From contig JANQPI010000020.1 in NCBI GenBank assembly GCA_028289585.1, forward strand, positions 346,039 to 410,038: a DNA stretch of 64,000 nt, written 5' to 3'. Each line of letters starts with the position of its first letter. The first letter of the stretch is position 1. Source of the stretch: Candidatus Zixiibacteriota bacterium. GTDB lineage: Bacteria > Zixibacteria > MSB-5A5 > GN15 > FEB-12. This document shows, piece after piece, positions 1 to 9,008 of the stretch. The translations under genes were made by a program, and so were the position numbers. Below the pieces are notes generated by a model, which searched no databases, was not told the origin of the DNA, and worked only from the letters and a program-made list of their open reading frames with translations.

Positions 1-834
1 CTCGTGGTGCGAGCGCGAACGGGTATCACGTTTCGCACCGCTCCCGATCTGTTGACAGGGGTCGAGCTGACGCACGGTCTGCGTACGAAGACGATCGGTC
101 AGACAGTTCACGCCTGGCAGTCGGTCGGCTCAACGAATGACAAAGCCAATGAACTCGCCCGGGCCGGAGCCCCCCATGGTACTGTCGTCATTGCCGAGGA
201 GCAGACTGCTGGTCGCGGACGGCTCGGCCGACACTGGCACTCCCCCCGGGGAACCGGTGTCTATCAGTCGCTTATCCTCCGACCGCCATTCGAACCGGAT
301 CGCGCGCCGGGTCTCTCCATCGTCGCAGCGCTGGCACTCGCGTCGGCAGTCGAGGAGCTCGTACCGGATCGCGTGCACATCAAGTGGCCGAACGATCTGC
401 TGATTCGCGGCCGCAAAGTTGCGGGGGTGCTCACCGAGCTCACGGCAGACAGCAAAACAATCGAGCATGTGATCGTGGGAATCGGCTTCAACCTGAATCA
501 ACAGACGAACGACTTCCCGGATCATCTCCGTGAGATTGCTACGTCGGTGCGACGTGAAATGAAACGCAAGGTCGCACGGGTGCCGTTCATTCAGCGGTTT
601 TGGACCTACTTTGAGCGTGAATATTCCGAGTACGTGGCGCGTAGATTAACGCGACGGCGCGGCCGTTTACGGCGGCTGTCGTCACTTCTCGGCCGGGACA
701 TCGTGGTTCGGTCAGGCTCGACCGCCCAACGAGGAACCGTGATCGATTTCGCTCCCGACGGGGAGTTGATTCTCGACAACGAGGGCGAACACATTGTGGT
801 TCGTTCGGGCGAGGTAACAATCGATAAGGAGTAA
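1..834 (+). CDS. birA: Biotin--[acetyl-CoA carboxylase] ligase, 5'-truncated by the window edge
   Basis: Attaches biotin to the carrier lysine of acetyl-CoA carboxylase via biotinyl-AMP, in the cytoplasm. The biotin-binding loop GRGRLGR lies at about residues 70-76 and KWPND at about 127-131 (counting from the GTG at position 4), followed by a C-terminal SH3-like domain. The frame is open to the first base. The first visible residues resemble the end of the winged-helix DNA-binding domain of bifunctional BirA, so the true start and most of an HTH domain probably lie outside the window. If so, this is the repressor-type BirA; that part is inference. The stop is four bases before the next gene. 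Confidence 0.93.
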   Translation, partial: LVVRARTGITFRTAPDLLTGVELTHGLRTKTIGQTVHAWQSVGSTNDKANELARAGAPHGTVVIAEEQTAGRGRLGRHWHSPRGTGVYQSLILRPPFEPDRAPGLSIVAALALASAVEELVPDRVHIKWPNDLLIRGRKVAGVLTELTADSKTIEHVIVGIGFNLNQQTNDFPDHLREIATSVRREMKRKVARVPFIQRFWTYFEREYSEYVARRLTRRRGRLRRLSSLLGRDIVVRSGSTAQRGTVIDFAPDGELILDNEGEHIVVRSGEVTIDKE

Positions 835-838
835 TCGA

Positions 839-1810
839 ATGCGCTTGGTCTCCCCATTACTGGTAGGTTGCTGTATCCTGATGGCTGTGTCTGATCTCTA
901 TGCCGATGAAAGCCGATTCCGCGCCGTCGCCGAACGCGTGGTCGCCGCCTACAATGCGGGCGACGCCGTCAGTATGCGGGCTGACTTCGCCCAGGTGATG
1001 CTTGACGCGCTCTCCGAAGAGCAAATCGGCCAGGTGATCACTGGGTTGACAGCGCAGTTCGGGGCAATCTCCGAACTCGGCGAGCTCAAATCCGAACAGG
1101 GACCGCAGGCGCTTTTCGCCATGACCATGGAGCGCGGTGTTCTTGATCTCCTGCTCGTTCTCGATGCGGCCGACCAGATCATCGGCCTGCGCTTCATGCC
1201 ACCAGCCCCCGAGGAAACCGCCCCCGAGCGGAATCGCACAACGATGCGGCTGCCGTTCGACGGCGCCTGGTATGTCTTCTGGGGTGGTGACACCGAGGAA
1301 CAGAATTACCACAACGCGTATCCCGGGCAGAAGTATGCGGTCGATTTCATTATCCGCGGCGACGATAACAACAGCTTCCGCACCAATGGCGCGACGAACG
1401 AGGATTACTACTGCTTTGGTGAGCCGATCCTCGCACCGGCCGATGGTCTCGTGATTGAGGCGGTCGACGGTCTGCGCGACAACGTCCCCGGGGTGATGAA
1501 CCCCCTGATGGCATTGGGCAATTACATCATGCTCCAGCATGGCGAGGAAGAGTATTCCGTGTTCGCCCATTTCCAGCAGGGAACGGTAGCCGTCAAAGCG
1601 GGTGATCGAGTTACGGCGGGGCAGCTGCTCGGTCGGTGTGGTAACTCGGGAAATTCATCGGAGCCGCATCTGCACTGGCATTTGCAGCACAAACCGGTGA
1701 TGGGGGGTGCCCTGGGTTACAAGGCGTTCTTCGCGAATGTGCTGGTGAATGGCGAACGGCTCGAGGAGCACGCTCCGGTGCGCGGCGAAACGGTCGCTCC
1801 GGCCGAGTAG
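839..1810 (+). CDS. Secreted DUF3887-like / M23 peptidase-family protein
   Basis: A 323-residue exported protein with an N-terminal signal peptide (hydrophobic core from about residue 5, ending near ADE). Residues of about 28-120 resemble the small alpha/beta DUF3887 fold often placed before hydrolase domains. The C-terminal half is a LytM/M23 metallopeptidase-like domain: a histidine and an aspartate around YHNAYPGQKYAVD, a GNYIMLQH strand, and the HLHWH zinc motif near residue 280. M23 enzymes cleave peptidoglycan cross-bridges or act as inactive regulators of amidases. The zinc ligands look intact, so activity is plausible. It starts four bases after birA, so co-transcription is likely. 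Confidence 0.85.
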   Translation: MRLVSPLLVGCCILMAVSDLYADESRFRAVAERVVAAYNAGDAVSMRADFAQVMLDALSEEQIGQVITGLTAQFGAISELGELKSEQGPQALFAMTMERGVLDLLLVLDAADQIIGLRFMPPAPEETAPERNRTTMRLPFDGAWYVFWGGDTEEQNYHNAYPGQKYAVDFIIRGDDNNSFRTNGATNEDYYCFGEPILAPADGLVIEAVDGLRDNVPGVMNPLMALGNYIMLQHGEEEYSVFAHFQQGTVAVKAGDRVTAGQLLGRCGNSGNSSEPHLHWHLQHKPVMGGALGYKAFFANVLVNGERLEEHAPVRGETVAPAE

Positions 1811-2266
1811 CTACCGCTCCGGAGTCGAATCGATCACCCGCCAGACATCTCCCGGCTCGAACCAGAATTCACCGGAGAGATCGAGATCCGCAAGGTCAAC
1901 TGTGTCCTCCGGCTCGATCGGACCGTCCATGTCCGTCGCATCAAGCGTCACCAATCGCACCGGGGAACCATCGGCTTCCCTCACACAGGCGGCCAGATAA
2001 TCAACCATGTCGACAACGGCGCGCACCATCTCATGGTGCGCGTAGTCGTAAAACGACTCCTCGAGGCTGGCATCGGCGGGCTGGATGGCGAGTGACTCCG
2101 AGGTACCGTCGGGTCCAACCAACTGTCGCACGTGCGCCTGACCAAACCGCCGGATTGCCGCCGCGCGGATTGCCTGGTCCGGGTCAATCACTCCAAACTT
2201 TGGTTCGTTTTCGTGCCAGGCAATGCGTGGAGCGGCTTGGTCGGTCAGCAGGAGCGTGACGAGCAT
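1811..2266 (-). CDS. Hypothetical acidic protein
   Basis: I do not recognise this 151-residue protein. It has no signal peptide or membrane segment and is rich in Asp and Glu, especially in the C-terminal third. It is convergent with the M23-family gene: the two stop codons abut exactly (TAG ending at 1810, and on the other strand a TAG beginning at 1813), leaving no space for a terminator. The ATG at 2266 lacks a clear ribosome binding site, so the start is provisional. Confidence 0.6.
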   Translation of the reverse strand: MLVTLLLTDQAAPRIAWHENEPKFGVIDPDQAIRAAAIRRFGQAHVRQLVGPDGTSESLAIQPADASLEESFYDYAHHEMVRAVVDMVDYLAACVREADGSPVRLVTLDATDMDGPIEPEDTVDLADLDLSGEFWFEPGDVWRVIDSTPER

Positions 2267-2292
2267 AGTTCGGCTACGATAGGCCGTCGCCG

Positions 2293-3126
2293 CTACGGCA
2301 GCCCCTCGACCGCGCCGTAGGCGGTCGGCACAAAGAGCGCGGTCATCGTCAGATCCCGCACCCCCGCCGACTGCGACAATCCGTTCACGCGCTGCGCGAT
2401 CAGGTAGTAGCGGACCTGACCACGGGTGGTTACCTGAAAGACGCGCGTCACACTTACGGGAACGACCGTGCTGACGCTAATCTGACCTTTCAAGGTCTTC
2501 TGCTGGTCGGCGGCAAGCGTGTTCGATTGGCTTAGCCCAAACTGAATCTGGTCCTCGCCGTTATTGATTGCGGTAAATGATGCGGTGACGATTACAAAGC
2601 CAAGACCGGGGGTGGCAAGGTCGACGGAGTCGATAATCTGCGCCGCGGTCGTTGAGCCGGCGATGATGAAGCCGGGCTGTCCCGCCACAAATCCGACCGT
2701 CTGCGCGACACCCGGCTCGTCGACAATCTGATCTGCCTCAACAGAACGAACGCGGTGCGACCACGCGGTCGACGACAGTTTCGTGCGAGGGGTCATCTCT
2801 GGGTCCGGTTCGACCGCGACCCCGATCCAGAGATCGCTCTGGTCAAACAGGTTGATCGGCAGCGCTGGCTGAGGCGACTCACCGAGCCGCAGGGCAAACA
2901 GACCGTCGGTCGCCTGCACATTCACCGATCCGGAACTCCAGAGCGAGCTGCCACCAGTCGCAACGTTGTAGATCGACACGCGAATCGTAACGGTACCGGT
3001 TATCGGCTGGCCAAGCGCATCGGTGACGCGTCCCTGAAAGTTCAGATCATTCGGACCGGTCGCGTGGGCCGCTGCCGTAATCATCAGCAGGAGCGCCAGA
3101 CCGGTGGCGTGAAGTCGTTTCCGCAT
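2293..3126 (-). CDS. Secreted hypothetical protein with an N-terminal carbohydrate-binding-like strand region
   Basis: A 277-residue exported protein with a clear signal peptide (MRKRLH, then a hydrophobic run ending in AHA). I chose the ATG at 3126 because GGAGG sits five bases upstream and the signal peptide begins there; the frame stays open further upstream. The mature N terminus (NFQGRVTDALGQPITG, then VTIRVSIYN) is the usual opening of secreted repeat or tail-fibre-like proteins in FCB-type bacteria, describing an embellished value with default options. The C-terminal half is beta-rich with no recognised motif. Function is unknown. Confidence 0.72.
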   Translation of the reverse strand: MRKRLHATGLALLLMITAAAHATGPNDLNFQGRVTDALGQPITGTVTIRVSIYNVATGGSSLWSSGSVNVQATDGLFALRLGESPQPALPINLFDQSDLWIGVAVEPDPEMTPRTKLSSTAWSHRVRSVEADQIVDEPGVAQTVGFVAGQPGFIIAGSTTAAQIIDSVDLATPGLGFVIVTASFTAINNGEDQIQFGLSQSNTLAADQQKTLKGQISVSTVVPVSVTRVFQVTTRGQVRYYLIAQRVNGLSQSAGVRDLTMTALFVPTAYGAVEGLP

Positions 3127-3320
3127 CGTGTCCTCCAACGGGTGGATTGAAGCTGTAACCGTCCAGTGACGCGAAGATACGGTGACAATTCCGATGACGC
3201 TACCCCCGCCACGCGGCGAACCTGCTTGGCGGCCGGAGGCGTTTATAGTACACATAGAGTCTGCGCCGACCGGCAGTCGGCACTGGCGCATGCACGTTCC
3301 GAGAAAGGGCTTGTCCGCTC

Positions 3321-4391
3321 ATGCTGACACGGGAAATGATTCTGCACGTTCTCTCCGGGGTGGAAGACCCCGAACTCAAGAAGCCGTTCACCGAACTTGA
3401 TATGGTGAAAGCGATTACGATCGACGGCAACAAGGTCGGCGTCGAAATCCTCCTCACCGTTCCGGGCTGCCCATTGAAAGATAAGATCACCGCCGACATC
3501 ACCCAGGCGGTACAATTGATCCCCGACGTCGAGTCGGTTGCGGTGACGTTCGATGTGATGAACGATGCGCAGCGCGAAGCGCTCCGCGAAAAACTCGGCA
3601 TGGGGCGACAAGCCGCCTCACTTAGTGGTAAAGGCGGGACAAACATTATCGACTTTGCTGACCGGTTCATCGCCGTGTCGTCGGGTAAAGGTGGCGTCGG
3701 CAAATCGACAATGACCGTCAACCTCGCCTGCGCACTCGCTCGTCTCGGTAAAAAAGTCGGACTGCTCGACGCCGATGTCTACGGCTTCTCAGTGCCCCGG
3801 ATCCTCGGTGTCGCGGGGCAACCAACAGTTATCGACGACAAAATCGTTCCCCTCCGCCGGGGTGAAAACATCGAAGTCGTCTCGATGGGTTTCTTCGTCA
3901 ATGAGGACGAGCCGGTGATCTGGCGCGGTCCGCTGCTGCACAAAGCGATCAATCAGTTTCTCGCCGACGTCATGTGGTCGGAACTCGATTATCTCTTCCT
4001 CGATCTGCCGCCGGGCACGGGTGATGTCACGCTGACCATCGCCCAGGCGATTCCGCTTGCCGAACTCCTTGTCGTGACAACACCGCAAGCGACCGCCTAC
4101 CATGTGGCCGGTCGGGTGGCGCGACTTGCCGAAAAGACGAACCTCAAGGTAATCGGAGTCGTCGAGAACATGGCGTACTTCGATACCGCCGGTGGTCGCG
4201 AGTACGTCTTCGGTAAAGATGGCGGCAAAGAACTCGCCGAACGCTTAGGAACTCGATTCTTCGGCGAAGTGCCACTCGAAACGTCGATCCGCGAAGGAGC
4301 CGATCGCGGCGAGCCGGTTGCCCTTGAGGGGACACCGGAGCAGATCGCACTGTTCGAATCGATCGCCAAAGCTATCGACACGACCGACTGA
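3321..4391 (+). CDS. apbC: Mrp/ApbC-family Fe-S cluster carrier ATPase
   Basis: A cytoplasmic P-loop ATPase of the Mrp/NBP35 family, which helps deliver Fe-S clusters to apoproteins. Residues 1-90 form a MIP18/DUF59 domain with its conserved VPGCP segment. The deviant Walker A SGKGGVGKST is at 121-130, followed by the usual DLPPGTGD switch. The region that in many Mrp proteins carries a CxxC cluster-binding pair (after ENMAYF) has no cysteines here, as in actinobacterial Mrp. Length (356) is normal. It lies just upstream of the dnaA leader. A weak AAAGGG lies about 13 bases before the ATG. Confidence 0.92.
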   Translation: MLTREMILHVLSGVEDPELKKPFTELDMVKAITIDGNKVGVEILLTVPGCPLKDKITADITQAVQLIPDVESVAVTFDVMNDAQREALREKLGMGRQAASLSGKGGTNIIDFADRFIAVSSGKGGVGKSTMTVNLACALARLGKKVGLLDADVYGFSVPRILGVAGQPTVIDDKIVPLRRGENIEVVSMGFFVNEDEPVIWRGPLLHKAINQFLADVMWSELDYLFLDLPPGTGDVTLTIAQAIPLAELLVVTTPQATAYHVAGRVARLAEKTNLKVIGVVENMAYFDTAGGREYVFGKDGGKELAERLGTRFFGEVPLETSIREGADRGEPVALEGTPEQIALFESIAKAIDTTD

Positions 4392-4955
4392 CGGGTGTCG
4401 TCCACGTTTCGTCGCCGCACAGTGCAAAATGTGGAGTTGTCAGCCACAATCTGTTGTCAGCCTGTGCTAGCGAAACGTAGCGCTACTGATGCTGTCACAC
4501 GCTCAATTCTTTTCACAATGTGATTGCGCGGATAAACGACTGATTGTCAACGGACTCGCCCGATGTGGTTGTTAAGTGTCACGATCACCTGACGCAAATT
4601 GTCCACAATGTCGATGGTAAACGACTGGCGTAATTGCTTATCGCCCAAACTGTTTCTTAATAATTCCGAAAACTGTCGGGAGAGCTCTTGCTCAGGCGCA
4701 GCTCACGGGCTACCTAGCAGCATCAAAGCAGTTGTCGCGCATCATGTTAGCAAGATGTGGATAACGTTCACTCAAACCGTTTCAGCTGTTGATTGATACA
4801 GACTTAACTCGAATGGAAACAGTCATGGAGTGTGGAAAGAATTGTGGATTACTGAGTCCGTTCCGCCCGCACACAGGCACCAACCGCTTATCTCTACGCT
4901 ATTTGCAGGATGTGGAAAGTGGGGATAACAGGAAGCGTATGGGGGTTCTGATTTC
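4392..4955. other. Candidate replication origin (oriC), mrp-dnaA gap
   Basis: A 564-base gene-free stretch, more A+T-rich than its surroundings, directly before dnaA. It contains one perfect DnaA box (TGTGGATAA, 4756-4764), near-matches TTGTCCACA (4599-4607) and TGTGGATTA (4843-4851), and two looser TGTGGAAAG words (4831, 4911). The words occur in both orientations, as in known origins. No A+T-rich unwinding block stands out clearly. Short open frames inside lack ribosome binding sites and family resemblance. Calling it oriC is inference from position and boxes; the dnaA promoter must also lie here. Confidence 0.6.
4756..4764 (-). promoter_or_regulatory. DnaA box, perfect match
   Basis: TGTGGATAA, the reverse complement of the consensus TTATCCACA, about 190 bases before the dnaA start. 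It could serve in origin activation and in dnaA autoregulation. Confidence 0.65.
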
Positions 4956-6473
4956 ATGGAACGACAGCGTAATTCACGCGAATGGACCGATTGCTTACGG
5001 TACATCTCTGGTCGGATGCACCAAAACACCTTCGAAACCTGGTTTCGAAACACCAGTGGACAGCCTACCGAAATAGGCGAATTTGAGATCCTGGTCGCCA
5101 ATGATTTCTGTGCCGACTGGATCGACAAACATTACCGAGACATTATCGAGGAATCGTTCAACGAGGTACTCGGACAGGAGTACGACATCCAGTACCGCAT
5201 CCTCAAACAGGAGGAGGCGGCATCTCAGATCTCGCTGGAAGTTCCGTTCACTGTCGATCCGCCCACACTGATCGACGATACCGAGAGCCTAGCGGCCGCC
5301 GTCACTGAAGAACAAATCAATTCCGGGCACGCGGCTAATGGCAGCTCGCAAGGTTACGCCACGGTCAATGGTTCAGGTACGGTGGTTGTTACCCCGGTCG
5401 ATGAGGATCCAAGGCGCAAATCGGAAGCAACGAGTAACGAACAGCCGTTCAAAACGAATCTGAACGCGAAGTACCGATTCGATAATCTGGTTGTCGGTGA
5501 CTTCAATCGCTTTGCCTGTGCCGCCGCTCGCGCAGTCGCCGAGGCGCCTGGTGTGGGGCGGTACAACCCGCTGATGATCTACGGTGGCACAGGGCTGGGT
5601 AAAACGCACATCGTCCAAGCTATTGGACACGAAATCGCTGAAACGATGGACGGCCGCCGCGTGCTGTATGCAACCTCCGAACAGTTCACGTCGGATTTCA
5701 TTCGCGCGGTTCAAACCCACCGCGTGAACGATTTTTCACAGGTCTATCGGGAGGTCGACCTGTTGATCATCGACGATATCCAGTTCCTTGCCGGGAAAGA
5801 AGGAACGCAGGAGCAGTTCTTCCACACCTTCAATCAGCTCTATCATGATCAAAAACAGATCATTCTGACATCCGATCGCGCTCCCCGGGAGTTGAAGAAG
5901 CTCGAAGACCGACTCGTCTCGCGATTCCAGTGGGGTCTGGTTACAGACCTTCAGGCTCCCGACCTCGAAAACCGGTCAGCCATTATCTACAAGAAGCTCG
6001 AGAAAGAGCGGATCTCAGTCCCCGATGATGTTGTCATTCATATCGCCAACGTCATCAAAGACTCAATTCGCGACATCGAGGGGGCAATAAACCGACTCAC
6101 CGCCTACGCCCGCCTGTATGATCAGGAAATCACGATTGAGACTGCACGTAACCTGTTGAAAGACAGCGCTGGCACATCGGCGACGACCGTTACGATTGCC
6201 ATGATTCAGAAAGTGACCGCCCAGCACTTCGGAATCGACCCGAAGCTGATGAAGGCAAAGAAGAAGAACCAACCGGTCGCCCGGGCCCGCCAGGTCGCCA
6301 TGTATCTCGCGCGTATACTAACCAAGCTCCCCCTCAAGACGATTGGCGAAGAGTTTGGTGGTCGTGATCACACCACCGTGATGTATGCCCATGACCTGAT
6401 TCAGTCGAAGCTGGCTGAGGACCAGTCATTACGCGAAAAGATTGACAATATCACCGCCGAGCTTTTGTATTGA
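4956..6473 (+). CDS. dnaA: Chromosomal replication initiator DnaA
   Basis: Binds DnaA boxes, oligomerises with ATP and opens the origin. All four domains are visible in 505 residues: domain I (about 1-80, with the TFETWF motif), a long low-complexity linker (about 85-165), the AAA+ domain with Walker A GGTGLGKT at about 210-217 and Walker B LLIIDDIQFL, and domain IV with the DNA-binding signature GGRDHTTVMYAHDL near residue 468. The linker explains why the protein exceeds the usual 450 or so. The gap before it carries DnaA boxes, so autoregulation is likely. Confidence 0.98.
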   Translation: MERQRNSREWTDCLRYISGRMHQNTFETWFRNTSGQPTEIGEFEILVANDFCADWIDKHYRDIIEESFNEVLGQEYDIQYRILKQEEAASQISLEVPFTVDPPTLIDDTESLAAAVTEEQINSGHAANGSSQGYATVNGSGTVVVTPVDEDPRRKSEATSNEQPFKTNLNAKYRFDNLVVGDFNRFACAAARAVAEAPGVGRYNPLMIYGGTGLGKTHIVQAIGHEIAETMDGRRVLYATSEQFTSDFIRAVQTHRVNDFSQVYREVDLLIIDDIQFLAGKEGTQEQFFHTFNQLYHDQKQIILTSDRAPRELKKLEDRLVSRFQWGLVTDLQAPDLENRSAIIYKKLEKERISVPDDVVIHIANVIKDSIRDIEGAINRLTAYARLYDQEITIETARNLLKDSAGTSATTVTIAMIQKVTAQHFGIDPKLMKAKKKNQPVARARQVAMYLARILTKLPLKTIGEEFGGRDHTTVMYAHDLIQSKLAEDQSLREKIDNITAELLY

Positions 6474-6731
6474 CGCCTTGTGGAGAGCCGGTGGAACAGC
6501 TGCGGAACAACTGGGGACAGTTTTGACACGGTGGACAACCACTCGTTTTATTCGATGATTTGCACACCCGTACTGGGGACAATGTCAAGCTGCTCACAAT
6601 GGGTAAAGTATTGATGAAGCAACAGGTTAACGAGATGAATGTCAGTTGGAGTGAGGACGTACTCACAACCTCACCGGCCTTATTATCTCTATTCTCCTGT
6701 TTCTCTAAGAAAGAAGAATAAGAAAGAGAGT
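6474..6731. other. dnaA-dnaN intergenic region
   Basis: About 280 bases lie between dnaA and the chosen dnaN start. The first half has short TGTGGA/GTGGACAA and TGGGGACA words that only loosely resemble DnaA boxes. The second half is A-rich before a perfect hairpin at the dnaN start. A second origin arm or the dnaN promoter could be here; neither is demonstrated. An in-frame upstream extension of dnaN from 6639 has no family resemblance. Confidence 0.35.
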
Positions 6732-6748
6732 GGGGAGAATATCTCCCC
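6732..6748 (+). promoter_or_regulatory. Inverted repeat in the dnaN leader
   Basis: GGGGAGA (6732-6738), ATA, TCTCCCC (6742-6748): a perfect seven-base-pair hairpin whose 3' end is eight bases before the dnaN ATG. The GGGGAG arm is the only Shine-Dalgarno-like sequence nearby but lies too far upstream in linear distance. The hairpin may shift or occlude the ribosome site, or be an operator half-site pair. Confidence 0.4.
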
Positions 6749-6755
6749 GGATTGT

Positions 6756-7871
6756 ATGAAGTTTTCGCTCACCAAGTCGAGATTGTCGCAGAGCCTCGGC
6801 TCGATTTTACAGGTCGTTCCAACCAAGTCAACATTGCCGATTTTGACCAACATTCTGATTGAAGCGCTTGAGGGTAAACTCAAGCTATCGGCAACAGATC
6901 TCGATATATCGATTTCGGCGACGGTCGAGTGCTCCGTTGTCAAAAAAGGAGCGGTTGCGCTGCCGGCCCGTATTCTCTTTGAGATCATCCGGGAGCTGCC
7001 GGAATCAGAGATCACGTTCGAGGGAACGACCAATCGCGTCGAGATCCGCATTCCGAACGGCACCTACAAGATCGCTGCGGTTGCACCGGAGGACTTCCCC
7101 AAACTGCCCGCCGTCAATACCAAGAAAGAGATCAAGATTCCGGGCGACCAACTCGTCACGATGATTCGCAAGACAACGTTCGCTTGTTCAAGCGATGAAA
7201 CGCGTCCGGCGCTTAATGGTGTCCTCTGGCACACCAAGGGGGACCGGATGATGATGGTTGCGACCGACGGTCACCGGTTGGCGCGGATGTCGACGGAGAA
7301 CACGCGTCTCAAGGGCGTTGCCGACGATATCATTATTCCGCCCAAAGTTCTGAATCTGATCCCGCGTTTTGTCGACGAGGAAACGCCCGGTGAGATCGGC
7401 ATCATCTTCGGAGATAACAATATCATCTTCAATCTCGGTTCGGTCGTTCTCACCTCGCGTCTGATCGAGGGGCCGTATCCGAACATCGATCCGGTCATTC
7501 CGACCGGCAACGATAAGAAGCTGCAGGTCAACAAGGATGAGCTCTCCGGCGCCGTGAAACGAGTTTCGATTCTGTCGAATGCGTTGACGCACCAGGTGAA
7601 GTTTGCCGTGAAGCCGGCGTCCTTGACCCTTTCGACAAACAACGCCGATGTCGGCGGGGAGGGGAAAGAATCGCTGCCGTGTGAATACGACGGCGATACC
7701 CTTGAAATCGGGTACAACGCTTCGTACGTCTCCGAAATCCTTTCCAAAATCGAAGGGGACGATATCGTCTTTGAACTGTCGACGCCCGTTGCCGCTGGTC
7801 TGGTGTACTCGCCGAACGTGTCGAAAGACGATTACCTCTGCCTGATCATGCCCTTGCGGCTTGCTGACTAA
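6756..7871 (+). CDS. dnaN: DNA polymerase III beta subunit (sliding clamp)
   Basis: A ring-shaped processivity clamp that tethers polymerase III and other repair proteins to DNA. From the ATG at 6756 the protein is 371 residues, the normal clamp length, beginning MKFSLTKSRL and containing the conserved KSTLPILTNI stretch. The C terminus ends LIMPLRL, the canonical end that forms part of the partner-binding pocket. An open frame extends 39 codons upstream, but that extension does not look like clamp sequence. It sits between dnaA and recF in the classical order. Confidence 0.97.
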   Translation: MKFSLTKSRLSQSLGSILQVVPTKSTLPILTNILIEALEGKLKLSATDLDISISATVECSVVKKGAVALPARILFEIIRELPESEITFEGTTNRVEIRIPNGTYKIAAVAPEDFPKLPAVNTKKEIKIPGDQLVTMIRKTTFACSSDETRPALNGVLWHTKGDRMMMVATDGHRLARMSTENTRLKGVADDIIIPPKVLNLIPRFVDEETPGEIGIIFGDNNIIFNLGSVVLTSRLIEGPYPNIDPVIPTGNDKKLQVNKDELSGAVKRVSILSNALTHQVKFAVKPASLTLSTNNADVGGEGKESLPCEYDGDTLEIGYNASYVSEILSKIEGDDIVFELSTPVAAGLVYSPNVSKDDYLCLIMPLRLAD

Positions 7872-7916
7872 GCTGACCGCCGTCGCAGCACCGCGGCGGC
7901 GGCACACCTTGTCGTC

Positions 7917-9008
7917 ATGCAGCTCGTCTCACTGAGTATTACCAACTGGCGCAACTTCGACTCAGCCCGTTTGGAGTGTGGCGACGGCGTGCATGTCCTG
8001 TTTGGTCGCAACGGTGTCGGCAAAACCAATCTTCTCGAAGCGATCTTTACCCTCTGCCTGGGTCGTTCCCAGAAGGGAGCTCCTGATACGGTTGTCGTTC
8101 GCAGTGGTGAAACGGTCTACCGCCTGGTCGGCGAGCTGGAAACGGACGACGGTCGCCATGAACTGACTGTGGCCTATCAGCGGGGGGTTCAGAAGAAGGT
8201 TACGTTCGACGGTGTGCCGATTCGATTGGCCGATCTGTACAGCCGCTTTTGCGCGGTTACGGCCGGTCCCGAGGATTCCGAGATTCTTGCCGGCTCTCCA
8301 GGTAAACGCCGGCTCTTTCTTGATCTTTATCTATCACAACTGTCGCCAAAGTACCTCGCCGATCTGACAAGCTATCAGCGCGCCGTACAGCAGAAGAACT
8401 CGGCGCTAAAACAGAAGATGGATTGTCAGCCGTTTGATGATCTACTGATCAGCCATGGAAGCCGTATCTGTGCTGCCCGTCAGGCGTTCTGTGCAACAGT
8501 TGCAGAGCGGGCGCCGGAACGGTATCGACGGATAGCGAACGGGGAATCGATGGCGCTAAGCTATGAGCCGACGTTTTCGATTACTCCCGATATGTCGTCA
8601 GAAGAGGTTGCTGATTCCTTTTCACAACGACTCGAAGAGTTCCGACAGAAAGAGGCGATTGTTGAAACGGCCATGATTGGCCCGCACCGTGATGATATTG
8701 CCTTTTCAATCGCTGATTATCCGGCCCGTACCCACGGTTCTCAGGGGCAGTTACGTACCGCGGCAATTTCGCTCAAACTGACTCTCTATCATTTACTCCG
8801 AGAGCAACGTCAGATAACACCATTGCTGCTCCTGGATGAAATCTTTGCGGAATTGGACGACGATCGGGCAACGGTGTTGATGGAAGAGTTCGGCGGCTTC
8901 GATCAGCTGTTCCTGACAACCGCTACCGAACCTCCGTCGGTGCTCGGCAATCGAGCTCGCCGCTATCGTATCGAACCGGGACAGATTGCATCCGAGGTCG
9001 CAGCATGA
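7917..9008 (+). CDS. recF: DNA replication and repair protein RecF
   Basis: An SMC-like ATPase that helps load RecA on gapped DNA together with RecO and RecR. Walker A GRNGVGKTN is at about residues 30-38 of 363, the signature SQGQLRT is near residue 270, and Walker B LLLLDEIFAELD follows. The N-terminal INWRNF is typical of RecF. It begins 45 bases after dnaN. Its stop overlaps the start of the following ABC ATPase gene (ATGA), so the two are probably translationally coupled. Confidence 0.96.
   Translation: MQLVSLSITNWRNFDSARLECGDGVHVLFGRNGVGKTNLLEAIFTLCLGRSQKGAPDTVVVRSGETVYRLVGELETDDGRHELTVAYQRGVQKKVTFDGVPIRLADLYSRFCAVTAGPEDSEILAGSPGKRRLFLDLYLSQLSPKYLADLTSYQRAVQQKNSALKQKMDCQPFDDLLISHGSRICAARQAFCATVAERAPERYRRIANGESMALSYEPTFSITPDMSSEEVADSFSQRLEEFRQKEAIVETAMIGPHRDDIAFSIADYPARTHGSQGQLRTAAISLKLTLYHLLREQRQITPLLLLDEIFAELDDDRATVLMEEFGGFDQLFLTTATEPPSVLGNRARRYRIEPGQIASEVAA

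Noticed and set aside
857-1570. A 237-codon minus-strand frame inside the M23-family gene
   Set aside because: No ribosome site or family; the plus strand encodes clear M23 motifs over the same bases.
4599-5076. Two short plus-strand frames (4599-4796 and 4789-5076) before dnaA
   Set aside because: No ribosome site or family resemblance; they lie in the DnaA-box region, and the second also overlaps the dnaA start in another frame.
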